In this document: in pieces, positions 34,383 to 42,709 of the stretch
Layout of the letters: every line of letters begins with the position of its first letter
How positions within the stretch are numbered: position 1 is the stretch's first letter
Assembly: GCF_011300875.1 (NCBI RefSeq)
Contig: NZ_CP049862.1
Location: forward strand, 2,542,001 to 2,606,000
Length of the DNA: 64,000 bases
Reading direction: 5' to 3'
DNA from: Sanguibacter sp. HDW7
GTDB taxonomy: Bacteria; Actinomycetota; Actinomycetes; Actinomycetales; Cellulomonadaceae
The notes under the pieces: model-generated
Databases searched by the model: none
Seen by the model: the letters and a program-made list of their open reading frames with translations, nothing else
Told to the model about the DNA's origin: nothing
Translations under genes and position numbers: made by a program

Positions 34383-35216
34383 TCAGCCCTGCGGCACCCC
34401 GAGCGCACGCACGTCACGGCGCCACTTCACGCACGCCGCGGCGGTGAAGAGCGCGGTCGCCGCGACGATCGCGGTGTAGGCCGCAAGGAACCAGGTCATC
34501 GCGCCGAGGAGGACGAACGCGAGGCAGAGCACGCCGTAGTCGGTCGGGATGACGACAAGCGCGCGCAGGTCCGGGCCGCCTGTGCCCACGTGGGCCTGGG
34601 AGCGCACGCCCGCAGCGCGACGCAGCTGCTCGGTGAGAATCATCGCGAAGAAGAGGACAGCGCCCACGACCGCGTGGGCGAGCGGCACGAGCAGCCAGCC
34701 GTCATCGACCATGTCCGACCGGAAGAGACCGACGAGCAGCGCGAGCGGGAGCGCCGAGATCTTCGTCGCGTCGACGACGTGGTCGAGCCACTCCCCTGCA
34801 GCACTCCCCGTGCCCGTGAGACGCGCGACCTGGCCGTCGGCCGAGTCGAACGCATAGCCGAGGACGAGGCACACGCACACCGCGATGCCCAGGAGCCACG
34901 ACGGGCTGCCGAGAGCGAGCAGGCCGACACCCGTGAACGTCAGGAGGGCGCTGATGCCCGTCACCTGGTCGGGACTCAGCCCGACGCTCGCCGCCCACGC
35001 CGCGAGCACGCGGCCGATCCGGCGGTTGACGTACCGCGAGTACGCAGGAGCGGAGCGCGCCGCACCCTTCTGCGCCGCCCCGAGCGCGCGGTACGCGTCA
35101 CGGAAGCCGAGGCGAACGCGCACGGGTGCCGCGGGCCCCGCCGGAACAGGGCCGTCCGTCGCAGGCCCGTCGGCGGCCACGGGCCCTCCCGAGGGCGACA
35201 CGTCGTGGGCGCTCAC
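34383..35216 (-). CDS. CDP-alcohol phosphatidyltransferase family membrane protein
   Basis: A 277-residue membrane enzyme with about six helices. It carries the catalytic signature of the family, Dx2DGx2ARx8Gx3Dx3D, seen as DSADGQVARL followed by GEWLDHVVDATK. Such enzymes join a CDP-activated alcohol to an acceptor alcohol with release of CMP. In a glycan locus it may make a phosphodiester-modified lipid or polymer, possibly using the product of the cytidylyltransferase at 12161; that link is inference. The GTG at 35216 overlaps the upstream glycosyltransferase stop (GTGA). A 40-residue Gly/Ala/Pro-rich N-terminus precedes the first helix. Confidence 0.88.
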   Translation of the reverse strand: MSAHDVSPSGGPVAADGPATDGPVPAGPAAPVRVRLGFRDAYRALGAAQKGAARSAPAYSRYVNRRIGRVLAAWAASVGLSPDQVTGISALLTFTGVGLLALGSPSWLLGIAVCVCLVLGYAFDSADGQVARLTGTGSAAGEWLDHVVDATKISALPLALLVGLFRSDMVDDGWLLVPLAHAVVGAVLFFAMILTEQLRRAAGVRSQAHVGTGGPDLRALVVIPTDYGVLCLAFVLLGAMTWFLAAYTAIVAATALFTAAACVKWRRDVRALGVPQG

Positions 35217-36397
35217 GGCGCACCCTGCGCCCACTGCGGCGCCGCGAGACGTCGCGCACGCTGCGGCCCCGGCGCCCGTCGCTCCGCGAGGCACCGCGCA
35301 AGCTCTTCATAGCTCGAGGCCACGTCGTCCCAGTCGTAGTCGCGTGCCCGGTCGGCGAGCGCGAGCCCGCGCGCCGCGATGCCAGCAGCATCGGCCTCGG
35401 ACTGCTCGAGGAGCTGCGCGAGCGACGCAGCGTCGCCGAAGAACCGGCCGTCGCCGCGCAGCACCTCGCGGTTGAACACGACGTCGTACGCGAGCGTCGC
35501 CGTGCCGGCACCGATCGCGCGCAGCAGGGAGGGGTTCGTCCCGCCGACCGAGTGCCCGTGGACGTAGGTCGTCGCGCCCGCGTAGAGCGCGTCGAGCAGC
35601 TCCGCGTCCCACACGCCGCCGAGGAAGCGCACGCGCGGGTCGTCGGCGGCGGCCTCCGTGACGCGGCGGGTGTACGTGTCGTCGTACGGCGCAGACCCGA
35701 CGACGACGAGCGGGCGCCGGGCGCCCGAGCGCACATAGCCCTCGACCGCGAGGTCGACGTGGTTCTCCGGCTCGAAGCGCGCGACGACGAGGTGGAAGCC
35801 GTCGGCCGCGAGCCCGACGTCGGCGAGCCGCGCAAGGTTCGGCTCGACCCGCGGCGCGCCGTACGCCACGAGGTGGGTCTGCGCACCGAACTCGTCGCGG
35901 TAGTAGTCCGCGATGCCCTGGGCGTCAGCGATGAGCGCGTCCGACCACCGCACCGCGACCTGCTCGGCCCAGCGGTAGTAGCGCCGTCCGGTGCCCGACC
36001 ACTTGGCGCGCCGCCACTCGAGGCCGTCGACGTGCGTCGCGACGGGGATCCTGCGCGCCCGCAGCACCGGGAGGAACGGCGCGTTGGCAGCGTTGAACAC
36101 GAACGCGACGTCCGTGCGCCGCGCGACGAGGTGCGCCGCGGACAGGCCCGTGTGGCTGAGGGTCTCAAGGCTGCGTCGACGCAGCGCGGGCAGGTGGACC
36201 AGGTCCATGCCCCCGAACGTGCCGAGGTCGCCGTCCTCACCGCCGTTGCCCCGGCGGCAGTAGACGCGGACCGCGTGACCGCGGTCGGCGAGCCGTGAGC
36301 CGATCTCCTCGACAGCGGTCTCGAAGCCGCCGTACCGCGCGGGCGCTCCGCGCGTCCCGACCATGGCGATGCTCAGTCCTGCATGCTCGCGCCCCAC
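35213..36397 (-). CDS. DUF1972-type glycosyltransferase (rhamnosyltransferase-like)
   Basis: A 394-residue GT-B glycosyltransferase. The N-terminal LSIAMVGTRGAPARYGGFET is the DUF1972 signature found in beta-1,4-rhamnosyltransferases such as Cps2T. Further parts are THVDGLEWRRAKWSGTGRRY, LVVARFEPENHVDLAVEGY and the donor-binding VHGHSVGGTNPSLLRAIGAG. It works on the cytoplasmic face, often adding rhamnose second in a repeat unit. The GTG at 36397 has GGGGGG seven bases upstream; a frame starting at 36490 adds low-complexity residues. It is coupled to the phosphatidyltransferase and lies at the edge of the glycan block next to pth. Confidence 0.9.
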   Translation of the reverse strand: MGREHAGLSIAMVGTRGAPARYGGFETAVEEIGSRLADRGHAVRVYCRRGNGGEDGDLGTFGGMDLVHLPALRRRSLETLSHTGLSAAHLVARRTDVAFVFNAANAPFLPVLRARRIPVATHVDGLEWRRAKWSGTGRRYYRWAEQVAVRWSDALIADAQGIADYYRDEFGAQTHLVAYGAPRVEPNLARLADVGLAADGFHLVVARFEPENHVDLAVEGYVRSGARRPLVVVGSAPYDDTYTRRVTEAAADDPRVRFLGGVWDAELLDALYAGATTYVHGHSVGGTNPSLLRAIGAGTATLAYDVVFNREVLRGDGRFFGDAASLAQLLEQSEADAAGIAARGLALADRARDYDWDDVASSYEELARCLAERRAPGPQRARRLAAPQWAQGAP

Positions 36398-36567
36398 GTC
36401 CCGACCCCCCGGGTGCTCCGGTGCCGCACGCGGCACGGGGCCCGCAGGTGCGGGCCTGACTCCAGCATGCTGCGAGCCCGCGCGGGCCACGACCCGGGAC
36501 GGGCGACGTCACCCGAGGTCCACCCCGGCTACGGCTCCGCTCACCCTCGGGACGTGCGGCGTCATGG

Positions 36568-37167
36568 TCAGGCGGGCGCGTGGAACTTTCCCTGGGCCGC
36601 GAGCAGCCCCTGCGTCACGAGCATCTCGACCGCGTCGGCCGCCGTGTCGAGCAGGAACGGCAGCTCCTTGCGCTCGGTCGTGCCGAAATCCTTGAGGACG
36701 TAGTCAGCAGTGTCCATGCGGCCCGGGGGGCGACCGACGCCGACGCGCACGCGCAGGTAGTCCTTCGTGCCGAACGCGCGCGAGATGTCGCGCAGCCCGT
36801 TGTGACCGCCCTCGCCGCCGCCGAGCTTGAGCCGCACGTCGCCGAACGGGATGTCGAGCTCGTCGTGGACGACGACGAGCCGCTCCGGGGGCACGTCGAA
36901 GTAGCCGGCGAGAGCCTTGACCGGCCCGCCGGACGTGTTCATGTACGACTGCGTCTTCGCGAGCACGACGCGCGGGCCGGGCACGCCGCCCGGGCCGAGA
37001 CCGAGGCGCGCCTCAGCCGTCACGGTCTGCGTACGGTGCGTCGCGAACCGCACACCGCACCGGGCGGCGAGCTCGTCGAGCACCATCTGCCCGGCGTTGT
37101 GACGGTTGCCTGCGTACTTCGGGCCGGGGTTGCCGAGCCCGACGACGCACCAGGGTCCGTCGGTCAT
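36568..37167 (-). CDS. pth: peptidyl-tRNA hydrolase
   Basis: A 199-residue Pth that frees tRNA from peptidyl-tRNA dropped by ribosomes. It has [19 protein letters not shown] with the catalytic His, [10 protein letters not shown], the active-site Asp in [12 protein letters not shown] and the substrate-binding [13 protein letters not shown]. The length is normal. It follows rplY in the usual actinobacterial pair, but two hairpins between them suggest separate or reduced transcription. Confidence 0.97.
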   Translation of the reverse strand: MTDGPWCVVGLGNPGPKYAGNRHNAGQMVLDELAARCGVRFATHRTQTVTAEARLGLGPGGVPGPRVVLAKTQSYMNTSGGPVKALAGYFDVPPERLVVVHDELDIPFGDVRLKLGGGEGGHNGLRDISRAFGTKDYLRVRVGVGRPPGRMDTADYVLKDFGTTERKELPFLLDTAADAVEMLVTQGLLAAQGKFHAPA

Positions 37168-37219
37168 GGGGTCCTCCTCGGGCGCTCGAGCGCCTGCTCG
37201 GATGAGATGTCGTGGTGGG

Positions 37220-37286
37220 TCCGGCCCTGCGAGGGCGCACGGGCCGGACGGCGAACGCCCGGCACCCCGAGGGGCGCCGGGCGTTC
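37220..37286 (-). terminator. two tandem hairpins between rplY and pth
   Basis: The first stem after rplY is 37253-37263 with 37276-37286 (GAACGCCCGGC / GCCGGGCGTTC, with an inner CCCC/GGGG pairing). The second is 37220-37227 with 37241-37248 (TCCGGCCC / GGGCCGGA). They are probably the rplY terminator plus a back-up. Confidence 0.6.
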
Positions 37287-37308
37287 AGGCACGGTGTGGC
37301 GACGAGGC

Positions 37309-37890
37309 TCAGGCCTCGACGGCCTCCTCGGCGGAGTCGGACGACTCGGCGCCACGCACCTCGGAGATGATGACGATGTCGGTGTCACCCTCGGTGACGA
37401 GCGACGCGCCCTCACCGAGGACGAGGTCCTTGCCGTAGACGACGGTGCCCGCGGCGAGGCCCGTGATGTCGACCTCGATCGAGTCGGGGAGGTTCGTGGC
37501 CTCGGCCTCGACCTGGACCGAGAGCTGCTCGACGACGTGCATCGTGGCGGGCACGGGCGCGCCGACGACGACGACGGGAACCTCGACGACGACCTTCTCG
37601 CCCTTCTTCACGAGGAGGAGGTCGATGTGCTCGATCTCGCGGCGGACCGGCTCGACCTGGACGTCGCGGACGATCGCGAGCTTGACGTCGCCCTCGACGT
37701 CGATCTCGAAGAGCGCGTTCTTGTGGCGGACGAGCGCGAGGTAGGTCTCGTGCGTCGGGAGCGACACGTGGAGCGGGTCCGAGCCGTGCCCATAGAGGAC
37801 GGCGGGGATGCGACCCTCGCGGCGGGTGCGGCGGGCCGCACCCTTGCCGAAGTCGGTGCGGAGGACGGCGGAGAGCTTGACGTCAGACAT
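37309..37890 (-). CDS. rplY: 50S ribosomal protein L25, long (CTC) form
   Basis: A 193-residue L25/Ctc protein binding 5S rRNA in the large subunit. The N-terminal L25 domain has TDFGKGAARRTRREGRIPAV and YGHGSDPLHVSLP. The C-terminal Ctc (TL5-type) domain runs from about 95 and contains VQVEAEATNLPDSIEVDITG. The tail is Glu/Asp/Ala-rich. The ATG at 37890 has GGAG six bases upstream; a frame reaching 38172 is upstream noise. A 266-base gap precedes it. Confidence 0.96.
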   Translation of the reverse strand: MSDVKLSAVLRTDFGKGAARRTRREGRIPAVLYGHGSDPLHVSLPTHETYLALVRHKNALFEIDVEGDVKLAIVRDVQVEPVRREIEHIDLLLVKKGEKVVVEVPVVVVGAPVPATMHVVEQLSVQVEAEATNLPDSIEVDITGLAAGTVVYGKDLVLGEGASLVTEGDTDIVIISEVRGAESSDSAEEAVEA

Positions 37891-38099
37891 GGGGGGCTCC
37901 AGCGGGAGTTCGGGAGACCGGGAACGGTAGCGGGACCCGGTGGGCGGTGCCTCGGCGCGGGGCGCATGACGGACGCGCGCGAGCGGACCGCCCAGTCGAT
38001 CACGGATCGTCAGGTGGGGGCGGATCTCCCACCCTCCAGGGCACGCGCTGAGCGGCCCGTCAGACATCCCTCGCCGAGGCAACCTGCCTAGGATACACG

Positions 38100-38131
38100 A
38101 CACCGGCGGCCCCAGGAGGGGCCGCCGGTGT
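38100..38131 (-). terminator. 14-bp perfect hairpin terminator after the SIMPL gene
   Basis: ACACCGGCGGCCCC pairs perfectly with GGGGCCGCCGGTGT around loop AGGA, 25 bases after the SIMPL stop. A -10-like TATCCT lies just beyond it on the minus strand (38096-38091) and may start the rplY transcript. Confidence 0.7.
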
Positions 38132-38156
38132 GCGCAGGGTCTCAGGACGGGGCTTC

Positions 38157-38777
38157 TCAGGCCCACGCCCACGTCGTCGTCACGTACGCCGTGATCTCCT
38201 CGGTGCCGCCGTCGACGGGCATCGACGAGTCCGCCGCGGCGACCTTGAGCATGCGAGCCACGGGGGTGCCCCGGTCGGGCGACTCCGTGAGCTCGATCAG
38301 CTCGCCGAGCTCGCGGCCCGCGAGCTGCGCGAACTGCTCCGCGCGGTCACGGGCGTCCGCGAAGGCCGCGGCCCGCGCGTCGCGCGCCGCCTGCTGCGAG
38401 TCGCTCACCGCGACCTGGAGGCCGTGGAGCCGCGCCTGGTCGCCGGCCGCGGTGAGGGCCGCCGTGACGACGTCGCCCGCCCCGTCGACCGAACGCACGA
38501 GCGCCCGCAGGCCGAGCTGGGCGTGCGCGACCTCGGTGCGGGCCTCGCCCTCCCCCGTCTGCGACGTCCACGTCGAGGTCTGCGTCGTCCGCAGGTCGTC
38601 CGCGAGCACGCCCGCGTCGAGGAGCGCCGCACGCAGGGCGACGAGCGCCCGCTGCGCCGCGGCGAGCGCCTCGCCGACCGTCGCGCCCGAGGACTCGACC
38701 CCGAGCTCGCACCGGGTGACGTCCGGGCGCGCGACGGCGACGCCGCGACCCGCGGTCGTCACACCGGTGCGTGCCAT
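38157..38777 (-). CDS. SIMPL domain (DUF541) protein
   Basis: A 206-residue SIMPL (DUF541) protein. The family pattern is seen in GRGVAVARPDVTRCELGV, ALLDAGVLADDLRTTQTS and AAFADARDRAEQFAQLAG. Members are often periplasmic in Gram-negatives; no signal peptide is present here, so this one seems cytoplasmic. The ATG lies one base after the prs stop, so it is co-transcribed with glmU and prs. Its function is unknown. Confidence 0.85.
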   Translation of the reverse strand: MARTGVTTAGRGVAVARPDVTRCELGVESSGATVGEALAAAQRALVALRAALLDAGVLADDLRTTQTSTWTSQTGEGEARTEVAHAQLGLRALVRSVDGAGDVVTAALTAAGDQARLHGLQVAVSDSQQAARDARAAAFADARDRAEQFAQLAGRELGELIELTESPDRGTPVARMLKVAAADSSMPVDGGTEEITAYVTTTWAWA

Positions 38778-38778
38778 G

Positions 38779-39762
38779 TCAGGCGTTCCCGTCGAAGAGG
38801 TTCGTCACGGAGCCGTCGTCGAAGACCTCGCGGATCGCACGCGCGAGCAGCGGCGCGATCGAGAGGACCGTGAGCTGCGGGAAACGCTTGTCCGCGGCGA
38901 TCGGCAGGGTGTCGGTGACGACGACCTCGCGGGCGCCCGACTCCGAGAGCCGCTGCGCGGCCGGGTCGGAGAGCACGCCGTGGGTCGCCGCGACGATGAC
39001 CTCCTTGGCACCGGCCTCGAGGACGACGCGCACCGCGCCGGCGATCGTGCCGCCCGTGTCGATGAGGTCGTCGACGAGGATGCAGCTCTTGCCCTCGACG
39101 TCACCGACGACGCGGTTGGCGACAGCCTGGTTGGGGCGCGACGTGTCACGCGTCTTGTGGACGAACGCGAGCGGCCCGCCGCCGAGCTTCGCGGCCCACT
39201 GCTCCGCGACACGGATGCGGCCCGCGTCCGGGGAGACGACCGTGACGTTCGAGATGTCGACGCGCGAGCGCACGTAGTCGATGAGGATCGGCTGCGCCCA
39301 CAGGTGGTCGACAGGGCCGTCGAAGTAGCCCTGGATCTGCGACGTGTGGAGGTCGACGCTCATGAGGCGGTCGGCGCCGGCAGTCTTGAAGAGGTCTGCC
39401 ATGAGGCGCGCCGAGATGGGCTCACGACCCTTGTGCTTCTTGTCCTGGCGCGCGTAGCCGTAGAACGGCAGGACCACGGTGATCGTCTTGGCCGAGGCGC
39501 GCTTGAGCGCGTCGACCATGATGAGGTGCTCCATGATCCACTGGTTGATCGGCGCCGTGTGCGACTGCAGCACGAAGACGTCCGCACCACGCACCGACTC
39601 GGCGTAGCGCACGTAGATCTCGCCGTTGGCGAAGTCGTACGCCGTCGTGTGCACCATCTCGATGCCGAGGGATGCCGCGACCTCTCGCGCGAGCTCAGGG
39701 TGGGCACGGCCCGAGACGAGGACGAGTCTCTTCTCGTCGGCGTGGGAGATGATCCCGGTCAT
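38779..39762 (-). CDS. prs: ribose-phosphate pyrophosphokinase
   Basis: A 327-residue PRPP synthetase that transfers pyrophosphate from ATP to ribose 5-phosphate, feeding purine, pyrimidine, histidine and tryptophan synthesis. It contains YARQDKKHKGREPISARL, VDLHTSQIQGYFDGPVDHLW and the PRPP loop ILVDDLIDTGGTI. Its ATG overlaps the glmU stop (ATGA), the usual actinobacterial coupling. Confidence 0.97.
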   Translation of the reverse strand: MTGIISHADEKRLVLVSGRAHPELAREVAASLGIEMVHTTAYDFANGEIYVRYAESVRGADVFVLQSHTAPINQWIMEHLIMVDALKRASAKTITVVLPFYGYARQDKKHKGREPISARLMADLFKTAGADRLMSVDLHTSQIQGYFDGPVDHLWAQPILIDYVRSRVDISNVTVVSPDAGRIRVAEQWAAKLGGGPLAFVHKTRDTSRPNQAVANRVVGDVEGKSCILVDDLIDTGGTIAGAVRVVLEAGAKEVIVAATHGVLSDPAAQRLSESGAREVVVTDTLPIAADKRFPQLTVLSIAPLLARAIREVFDDGSVTNLFDGNA

Positions 39763-41369
39763 CGTGCGCTGTCTCCTTCGGGTGCGGCGTCACCCGGGAC
39801 TGACTGTCCCGGGAGCGTGGGGGTGGCGGCGCTCTCGGCCCGCTCACGCTCGGCGCGCGCCTGCGCGCCGAGGCCCTGCGGCACGGTGGCCGCGGCCGCG
39901 CGGGCCGCTGCCCGCGCCGAGTCCGTGCCCGGCCTGCGGCGCTCGACCCAGCCGTCGATCGTCCGCTGCGGTGCGTTCGAGACGGCCAGGGCGCCCGGCG
40001 GGACGTCCTCGAGGATGACGGCACCGGCGCCCGTGTAGGCGCCGTCGCCGACGGAGACGGGGGCGACGAACTTGTTGTTCGCGCCCGTGCGGGCGTACGA
40101 GCCGACCGCGGTGCGGTGCTTGTGGACGCCGTCGTAGTTGACGAAGATCGAGCCGGCACCGATGTTCGTTCCCTCGCCGATCGTCGCGTCACCGACGTAC
40201 GTGAGGTGCGGAACCTTCGAACCCTCACCGATCTCGACGTTCTTCGTCTCGACGAACGTGCCGATCTTGCCGCGCACCCCGAGGTGCGTGCCCGGGCGCA
40301 GGTAGGCGAACGGGCCGACGCTCGCGCCGTCGGCGAGGACCGCGAGCGAGCCGTGCGTGCGCACGACCATGACGTTCTCGCCGACCTCGACGTCCGTGAG
40401 CGTCGTGTCCGGGCCGATCGTCGAGCCCGTACCAACGGTCGTCGCGCCGTGGAGCTGGGTGCCCGGGAGGATCGTCACGTCCTGCGCGAGCTCGACGTCG
40501 ACGTCGATCCACGTCGTGCCCGGGTCGACGACCGTGACTCCCGCGAGCATGTGCCGGGTGAGCGTGCGGCGGTTGAGCTCCACGCCGAGCTGTGCGAGCT
40601 GCGCGCGGTCGTTGACGCCCTCGACCGTGAGGGCCGAGCGGGCCTGGACCGCGCCGACGACGCCGCCGTCGGCGCGCGCGATCGCGAGGACGTCGGTGAG
40701 GTAGACCTCGCCCTGCGCGTTGTCCTGGCCGAGTCGCCCGAGGGCGCCGCGGAGGACGGCCGCGTCGAAGACGTAGATCGAAGAGTTGATCTCGCGGATG
40801 CCGAGCTGCTCGTGCGACGCGTCGCGGTGCTCGACGATGCTCGCGACCCGGCCACGCTCGTCGCGGACGATGCGGCCGTAGCCCGTCGCGTCCGGGACGA
40901 CCGCGGTGAGGACCGTCGCGGCGTGCCCGCCGGCGACGTGCTGGGCGTGGAGGTCCGCGAGCGTCTCGGTGTCGATGAGGGGGACGTCGCCCGCGACGAC
41001 GACGACGGTGCCCTCGAGCCCGACGAGCGCGCCTGCGGCGACTCCGCCGGCCCCGGCCTCGGTCGCGTGCGCGGCCGCGTCGAGACGTTCGAGCGCGCAC
41101 TGGACGGCACGTCCCGTGCCGGGCACGTCGTCCTGGTCCGCGACGACGACCTCGGGGACGCGCGCGAGAGCCTCCGCCGCGACCTCCTCACGGGCGTGGC
41201 GGACGACGACGACGAGGCGCTCGGGGTCGAGCCCCTGCGACGCGGCGAGGACGTGACCGAGGACTGTGCGCCCACCGATCGCGTGAAGCATCTTCGACGT
41301 CGCGGACCTCATGCGGGTCCCCTGGCCTGCGGCAAGGACAACGACGGCGGCGGGGCGTGCGGCGGTCAC
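39759..41369 (-). CDS. glmU: bifunctional UDP-N-acetylglucosamine synthesis enzyme GlmU
   Basis: A 536-residue enzyme that acetylates glucosamine-1-phosphate and uridylylates it to UDP-GlcNAc for peptidoglycan and other glycans. The N-terminal pyrophosphorylase has VVVLAAGQGTRMRSATSKML and the metal-binding VVAGDVPLID. The C-terminal left-handed beta-helix has YLRPGTHLGVRGKIGTFVE and YVGDATIGEGTNIGAG, with the acetyl-CoA site NYDGVHKHRTAVGS. An extra 60-residue Ala/Arg/Glu tail is common in actinobacteria. The GTG at 41369 has GGAG five bases upstream. Confidence 0.97.
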   Translation of the reverse strand: MTAARPAAVVVLAAGQGTRMRSATSKMLHAIGGRTVLGHVLAASQGLDPERLVVVVRHAREEVAAEALARVPEVVVADQDDVPGTGRAVQCALERLDAAAHATEAGAGGVAAGALVGLEGTVVVVAGDVPLIDTETLADLHAQHVAGGHAATVLTAVVPDATGYGRIVRDERGRVASIVEHRDASHEQLGIREINSSIYVFDAAVLRGALGRLGQDNAQGEVYLTDVLAIARADGGVVGAVQARSALTVEGVNDRAQLAQLGVELNRRTLTRHMLAGVTVVDPGTTWIDVDVELAQDVTILPGTQLHGATTVGTGSTIGPDTTLTDVEVGENVMVVRTHGSLAVLADGASVGPFAYLRPGTHLGVRGKIGTFVETKNVEIGEGSKVPHLTYVGDATIGEGTNIGAGSIFVNYDGVHKHRTAVGSYARTGANNKFVAPVSVGDGAYTGAGAVILEDVPPGALAVSNAPQRTIDGWVERRRPGTDSARAAARAAAATVPQGLGAQARAERERAESAATPTLPGQSVPGDAAPEGDSAR

Positions 41370-41420
41370 ATGGACTCCGGTCGCTCGGGGGCGGGACAGA
41401 CCTCAGGAGGTCCGGGAACG

Positions 41421-41426
41421 AGTCTA
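41421..41426 (-). promoter_or_regulatory. -10 element of the glmU-prs-SIMPL promoter
   Basis: TAGACT followed by CG on the minus strand, about 52 bases before the glmU start. It is the same -10 with the same flank as at mfd, wzx and the ABC-F gene. Confidence 0.5.
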
Positions 41427-41461
41427 CCGCCGTGTCCGGCGCCGACGTCCGGGACGTCCTG

Positions 41462-41533
41462 CTCCGCCCCCGGGACTCGAACCCAGACTGCACGGCTCCA
41501 AAGGCCGGCGTGCTGCCATTACACCAGGGCGGA
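41462..41533 (-). tRNA. trnQ: tRNA-Gln (anticodon TTG)
   Basis: A 72-base cloverleaf on the minus strand. The acceptor stem TCCGCCC/GGGCGGA has discriminator G; the anticodon loop CTTTGGA sits between CCGGC and GCCG; the T loop is GGTTCGAGTCC. The CCA end is not fully encoded (CA follows the discriminator). It lies between divergent glmU and the TetR gene, a common place for tRNA-Gln in actinobacteria. Confidence 0.95.
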
Positions 41534-41635
41534 CCGGCGCACCGACGTGCGCCGCCCCCGATTCTGCCAGCCGACGGGTGGACACCCGACCACCGCGCCT
41601 GTCCCCGGCCGCGCGCGCACGGCATGATGGGGACC

Positions 41636-42565
41636 GTGTCCGCCGAGAACAAGAGGGCCCCACGTGCCCGCATGTCAGCCAAGGAGCGTCGCGAGCAGCT
41701 GCTCGCCGTGAGCCGCGAGCTCTTCGGCGCCAAGGGCTTCGACGGCACGAGCATCGAGGAGATCGCCGCCCGCGCACAGGTCTCCAAGCCCGTCGTCTAC
41801 GAGCACTTCGGCGGCAAGGAGGGCATCTACGCGGTCGTCGTCGACCGGGAGGTCGAGGCCCTCACGAGCGCGCTCACGCGCGCCCTCGAGGCGGGCGGGC
41901 ACCCGAAGATCCTCGTCGAGCGCACCGCGATGGCGCTCTTCGACTACATCGAGGCCAACGAGGACGGCTTCCGCGTGCTCGTGCGCGACTCGCCCGTCAC
42001 GCAGTCCTCGGGCACGTTCTCGAGCCTCATCGGCGACGTCGCGATGCAGGTCGAGCACCTGCTCGGCGCGCAGTTCACCCGCCGCGGGCTCGACCCGCGC
42101 TACTCCCCCATCTATGCGCAGATGCTCGTCGGCATGGTGGCCCTCACGGGCCAGCACTGGCTCGACCAGCGCACCGCCTCGAAGGAGGAGGTCGCGGCGC
42201 ACCTCGTCAACCTCGCGTGGAACGGGCTCGCGGGCATGGAGCGCGCGCCCGTCCTGCCGACGCGCACCGCCGTGGGCTCCGCGACCGCGGACGGGGCACT
42301 GCTCGGCCTCGCCGACGACACCCCAGGGGCAGAGGCGGCGAAGGCCGCCGCCCTCGACGCCAAGGAGCGCGCCCGCGCCGAGAAGGACGCCGCACGCGAG
42401 CAGGCCCGCCTCGACAAGGAGCGCGAGAAGGCCGAGAAGGATGCGGCGCGTGAGCGCGAGCGGGCGGAGAAGGAGGCGGCCCGCGAGGCCGCGCGCCTCG
42501 CGAAGGACTCCGCGCGCGCACGCTCGGCCGCCGACGAGCCCGGCACGTCGACCGCGACGCGCTGA
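41636..42565 (+). CDS. TetR-family regulator with long charged helical tail
   Basis: A 309-residue TetR-type repressor. The DNA-binding domain is at about 15-65 (SAKERREQLLAVSRELFGAK, then FDGTSIEEIAARAQVSKP and VVYEHFGGKEGIYAVVVDRE), followed by a ligand-binding domain to about 215. The protein then continues for about 70 residues of Ala/Lys/Glu/Arg repeats (for example EKAEKDAARERERAEKEAAR), a likely single long charged helix not part of the usual 200-residue TetR. The GTG at 41636 has GGGGA two bases upstream; ATGs at 41624 and 41672 are alternatives. Its regulated gene is unknown. Confidence 0.88.
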   Translation: MSAENKRAPRARMSAKERREQLLAVSRELFGAKGFDGTSIEEIAARAQVSKPVVYEHFGGKEGIYAVVVDREVEALTSALTRALEAGGHPKILVERTAMALFDYIEANEDGFRVLVRDSPVTQSSGTFSSLIGDVAMQVEHLLGAQFTRRGLDPRYSPIYAQMLVGMVALTGQHWLDQRTASKEEVAAHLVNLAWNGLAGMERAPVLPTRTAVGSATADGALLGLADDTPGAEAAKAAALDAKERARAEKDAAREQARLDKEREKAEKDAARERERAEKEAAREAARLAKDSARARSAADEPGTSTATR

Positions 42566-42652
42566 GCCCCGGCACGACGGGCGCACCACGCTCCCACGCC
42601 GCTGCCACGCCGCGCCGAACCTGCAGCCCGACGGCACAGCGACCCGCGCACC

Positions 42653-42696
42653 ACGACGGCGCCCGGCCCCTCGCAGGAGGGACCGGGCGCCGTCGT
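42653..42696. terminator. 14-bp bidirectional hairpin terminator
   Basis: ACGACGGCGCCCGG (42653-42666) pairs perfectly with CCGGGCGCCGTCGT (42683-42696). It sits between the convergent TetR gene and the large P-loop gene, 13 bases after the latter's stop. Confidence 0.7.
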
Positions 42697-42709
42697 CATG
42701 CTCGAGCCG

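Noticed and set aside
34128-35312. Plus-strand open frame crossing the 13-bp repeats
   Set aside because: Its N-terminal part is only translated tandem repeat and the rest is antisense to the phosphatidyltransferase.
36397-36560. A further TCACC-regulated promoter before the DUF1972 gene
   Set aside because: TCACC copies at 36509 and 36541 read in the opposite orientation, their spacing is not a clean multiple of 11, and no -10 at the expected distance was seen.
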